A DNA stretch of 38,228 bases from Arthrobacter sp. Bi83 (GTDB taxonomy: Bacteria > Actinomycetota > Actinomycetes > Actinomycetales > Micrococcaceae), in contig NZ_CAKKLY010000049.1 of the NCBI RefSeq assembly GCF_918698095.1, positions 1-38,228 on the forward strand, written 5' to 3'. The position numbers and the translations under genes are program-made. This document shows positions 37,583 to 38,228 of this stretch, piece after piece. The notes beneath the pieces are model-generated. The model searched no databases. It saw only the letters and a program-made list of their open reading frames with translations, and was not told the origin of the DNA. Position 1 is the first letter of the stretch, and each line of letters begins with the position of its first letter.

Positions 37583-37725
37583 GATGATTGCGACGGCACC
37601 TGGTCTTTGGAAAGAAGACTTCCAAACGGGGTGCCGGAATTGAACTACGCACACAAACGACGCACACAAGGTGCACGACGGCAGCATGCAGCTGACTGCC
37701 TTACGGCAGGTTCAGGCTGTAACGA
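37583..37725 (-). other. Structured 3' region of the DUF3073 transcript, possible small RNA
   Basis: There is no gene here. Read on the minus strand, it folds into a hairpin CTGCC-gtaa-GGCAG with a GNRA loop (37694-37707) and a longer stem GGCACC/GGTGCC enclosing TTTGGAA...TTCCAAA (about 37594-37636), and then runs into the terminator at 37538-37582. The GTTCAATTCCGGCACC segment recalls a tRNA T-arm, but no matching acceptor or anticodon arm exists. It may be a 3'-UTR-derived small RNA or a stabilised mRNA end. Confidence 0.4.
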
Positions 37726-37959
37726 CTAACCGATCCGACGGGAGTCAACCTCGTCGTCGTCGTCTTCCAAATCGTCCGCGTACTTATCCACGTAGGCTGA
37801 ATAGTCCGGTTCGACCGGTTCATTCGCGAAATGGCTCGTAGCACGACTTCCCGGGCCCGTGAGCTCACGCTGAAGGGCCGAATAGTCAGTGTTCGGGGAG
37901 TAGTACTTAATGTCCCGAGCCTGCTTGGTAGCTTTTGCCTTTTGACGGCCGCGCCCCAT
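37726..37959 (-). CDS. DUF3073 family protein
   Basis: This 77-residue protein starts MGRGRQKAKATKQARDIKY, the conserved basic N-terminus of DUF3073, and ends in an acidic tail (DDLEDDDDEVDSRRIG). The family is found in actinobacteria, usually near purF-purM as here, and has no known function. The charge pattern would suit a nucleic-acid or ribosome-associated protein, but that is a guess. The ATG at 37959 has AAGGGGG 7 nt upstream; a longer frame to 38034 lacks a site and similarity. Confidence 0.9.
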   Translation of the reverse strand: MGRGRQKAKATKQARDIKYYSPNTDYSALQRELTGPGSRATSHFANEPVEPDYSAYVDKYADDLEDDDDEVDSRRIG

Positions 37960-38207
37960 GGCGTGACCCCCTTTTGTACTTGGACCGGAGGTGGTCACCT
38001 TGGCTATCGGTGAGGCCCCGGAATGTTTGGTCAATTTGTCGTATCCCTAGATTACATGCTTTCGGCGGCAACTGCTCGCCACGGGCGCGTCGGCCGGGCC
38101 GGTGGAGGGCAACAACCGCCGTAATCAGGGGGTTGCACGGATTTTTTGTTCGATAGAGTCTCATGAACGACTGAAATATCCGGTCTTGGAAAGGGGTGCC
38201 GCCCCAA
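37960..38207. promoter_or_regulatory. Intergenic region between DUF3073 and the right-edge gene
   Basis: This 248-bp stretch presumably holds the leftward DUF3073 promoter and a rightward promoter. AT-rich DNA at about 38028-38060 (TTTGGTCAATTTGTCG, then TAGATTACAT) is the best promoter candidate. I see no coding potential or clear repeat. Confidence 0.3.
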
Positions 38208-38228
38208 GTGAATGATGACAATCCAGTC
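38208..38228 (+). CDS. Possible start of a rightward gene (partial, uncertain)
   Basis: GTG at 38208 opens a frame reading VNDDNPV to the window edge, with AAGGGG about 12 nt upstream. ATGs at 38212 and 38215 in another frame are alternatives. Too little sequence is present to identify a product. Confidence 0.25.

Noticed and set aside
37583..37660. tRNA gene on the minus strand suggested by a T-arm-like segment
   Set aside because: No matching acceptor stem, D-arm or anticodon arm can be formed at the right distances.
1..38228. Mobile elements, prophage genes, CRISPR arrays, toxin-antitoxin or biosynthetic clusters
   Set aside because: No transposase, integrase, regularly spaced repeats or matching gene families were found. 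Dispersed duplicates (purU, dmg, fdh) are old diverged paralogues, not recent repeats.

Overview
The window looks like the chromosome of a high-GC actinobacterium of the Arthrobacter group (Micrococcaceae). The support is GC-rich codon use, frequent GTG/TTG starts, several genes that look leaderless, a mycothiol-dependent formaldehyde dehydrogenase, a DUF3073 protein beside purF-purM, and two dimethylglycine oxidases that resemble, residue by residue at the active site, the characterised 830-residue Arthrobacter globiformis enzyme. I see no insertion sequences, prophage genes, rRNA, confident tRNA or CRISPR array.

Layout. 1-286: 5' end of zwf (minus strand). 468-1148: a GntR/FCD regulator, divergent from a long plus-strand cluster. 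1268-9565: purU1, dmg1, fchA, folD, an 82-residue unknown protein, a molybdopterin formate dehydrogenase and folE. 9566-9868: a structured leader ahead of moeA-fdhD-moaE (9869-12622). 12804-13610: an IclR regulator. 13672-16201 (minus): Rieske oxygenase and FAD ferredoxin reductase. 16452-20380 (plus, divergent): Rieske ferredoxin, purU2 and dmg2. 20513-24714 (minus): a second formate dehydrogenase, a metallo-beta-lactamase hydrolase and S-(hydroxymethyl)mycothiol dehydrogenase. 25245-28927: MFS transporter, creatinase and a second IclR regulator. 28948-31061 (minus): a two-component system. 31448-33149: uraD, uraH and a fumarylacetoacetate-hydrolase family gene. 33236-36554: small membrane protein, purF and purM. 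36628-37959 (minus): VOC protein and DUF3073.

How the genes work together. Positions 468-28927 read as one metabolic programme for N-methylated compounds. The Rieske system probably removes one methyl from glycine betaine, giving dimethylglycine. Dimethylglycine oxidase makes sarcosine and moves the next methyl to tetrahydrofolate. Creatinase gives sarcosine from creatine. Methylene-THF is then oxidised by FolD, hydrolysed to 10-formyl-THF by FchA or FolD, released as formate by PurU, and oxidised to CO2 by the formate dehydrogenases. FdhD, MoeA and MoaE serve the molybdenum cofactor, FolE supplies pterin for folate, and MscR with the MBL hydrolase clears formaldehyde that escapes THF capture. 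The least ordinary points are a FolD lacking its catalytic lysine beside FchA, a multi-stem leader RNA before moeA, and symmetric operator-like repeats in the Rieske divergent promoter.
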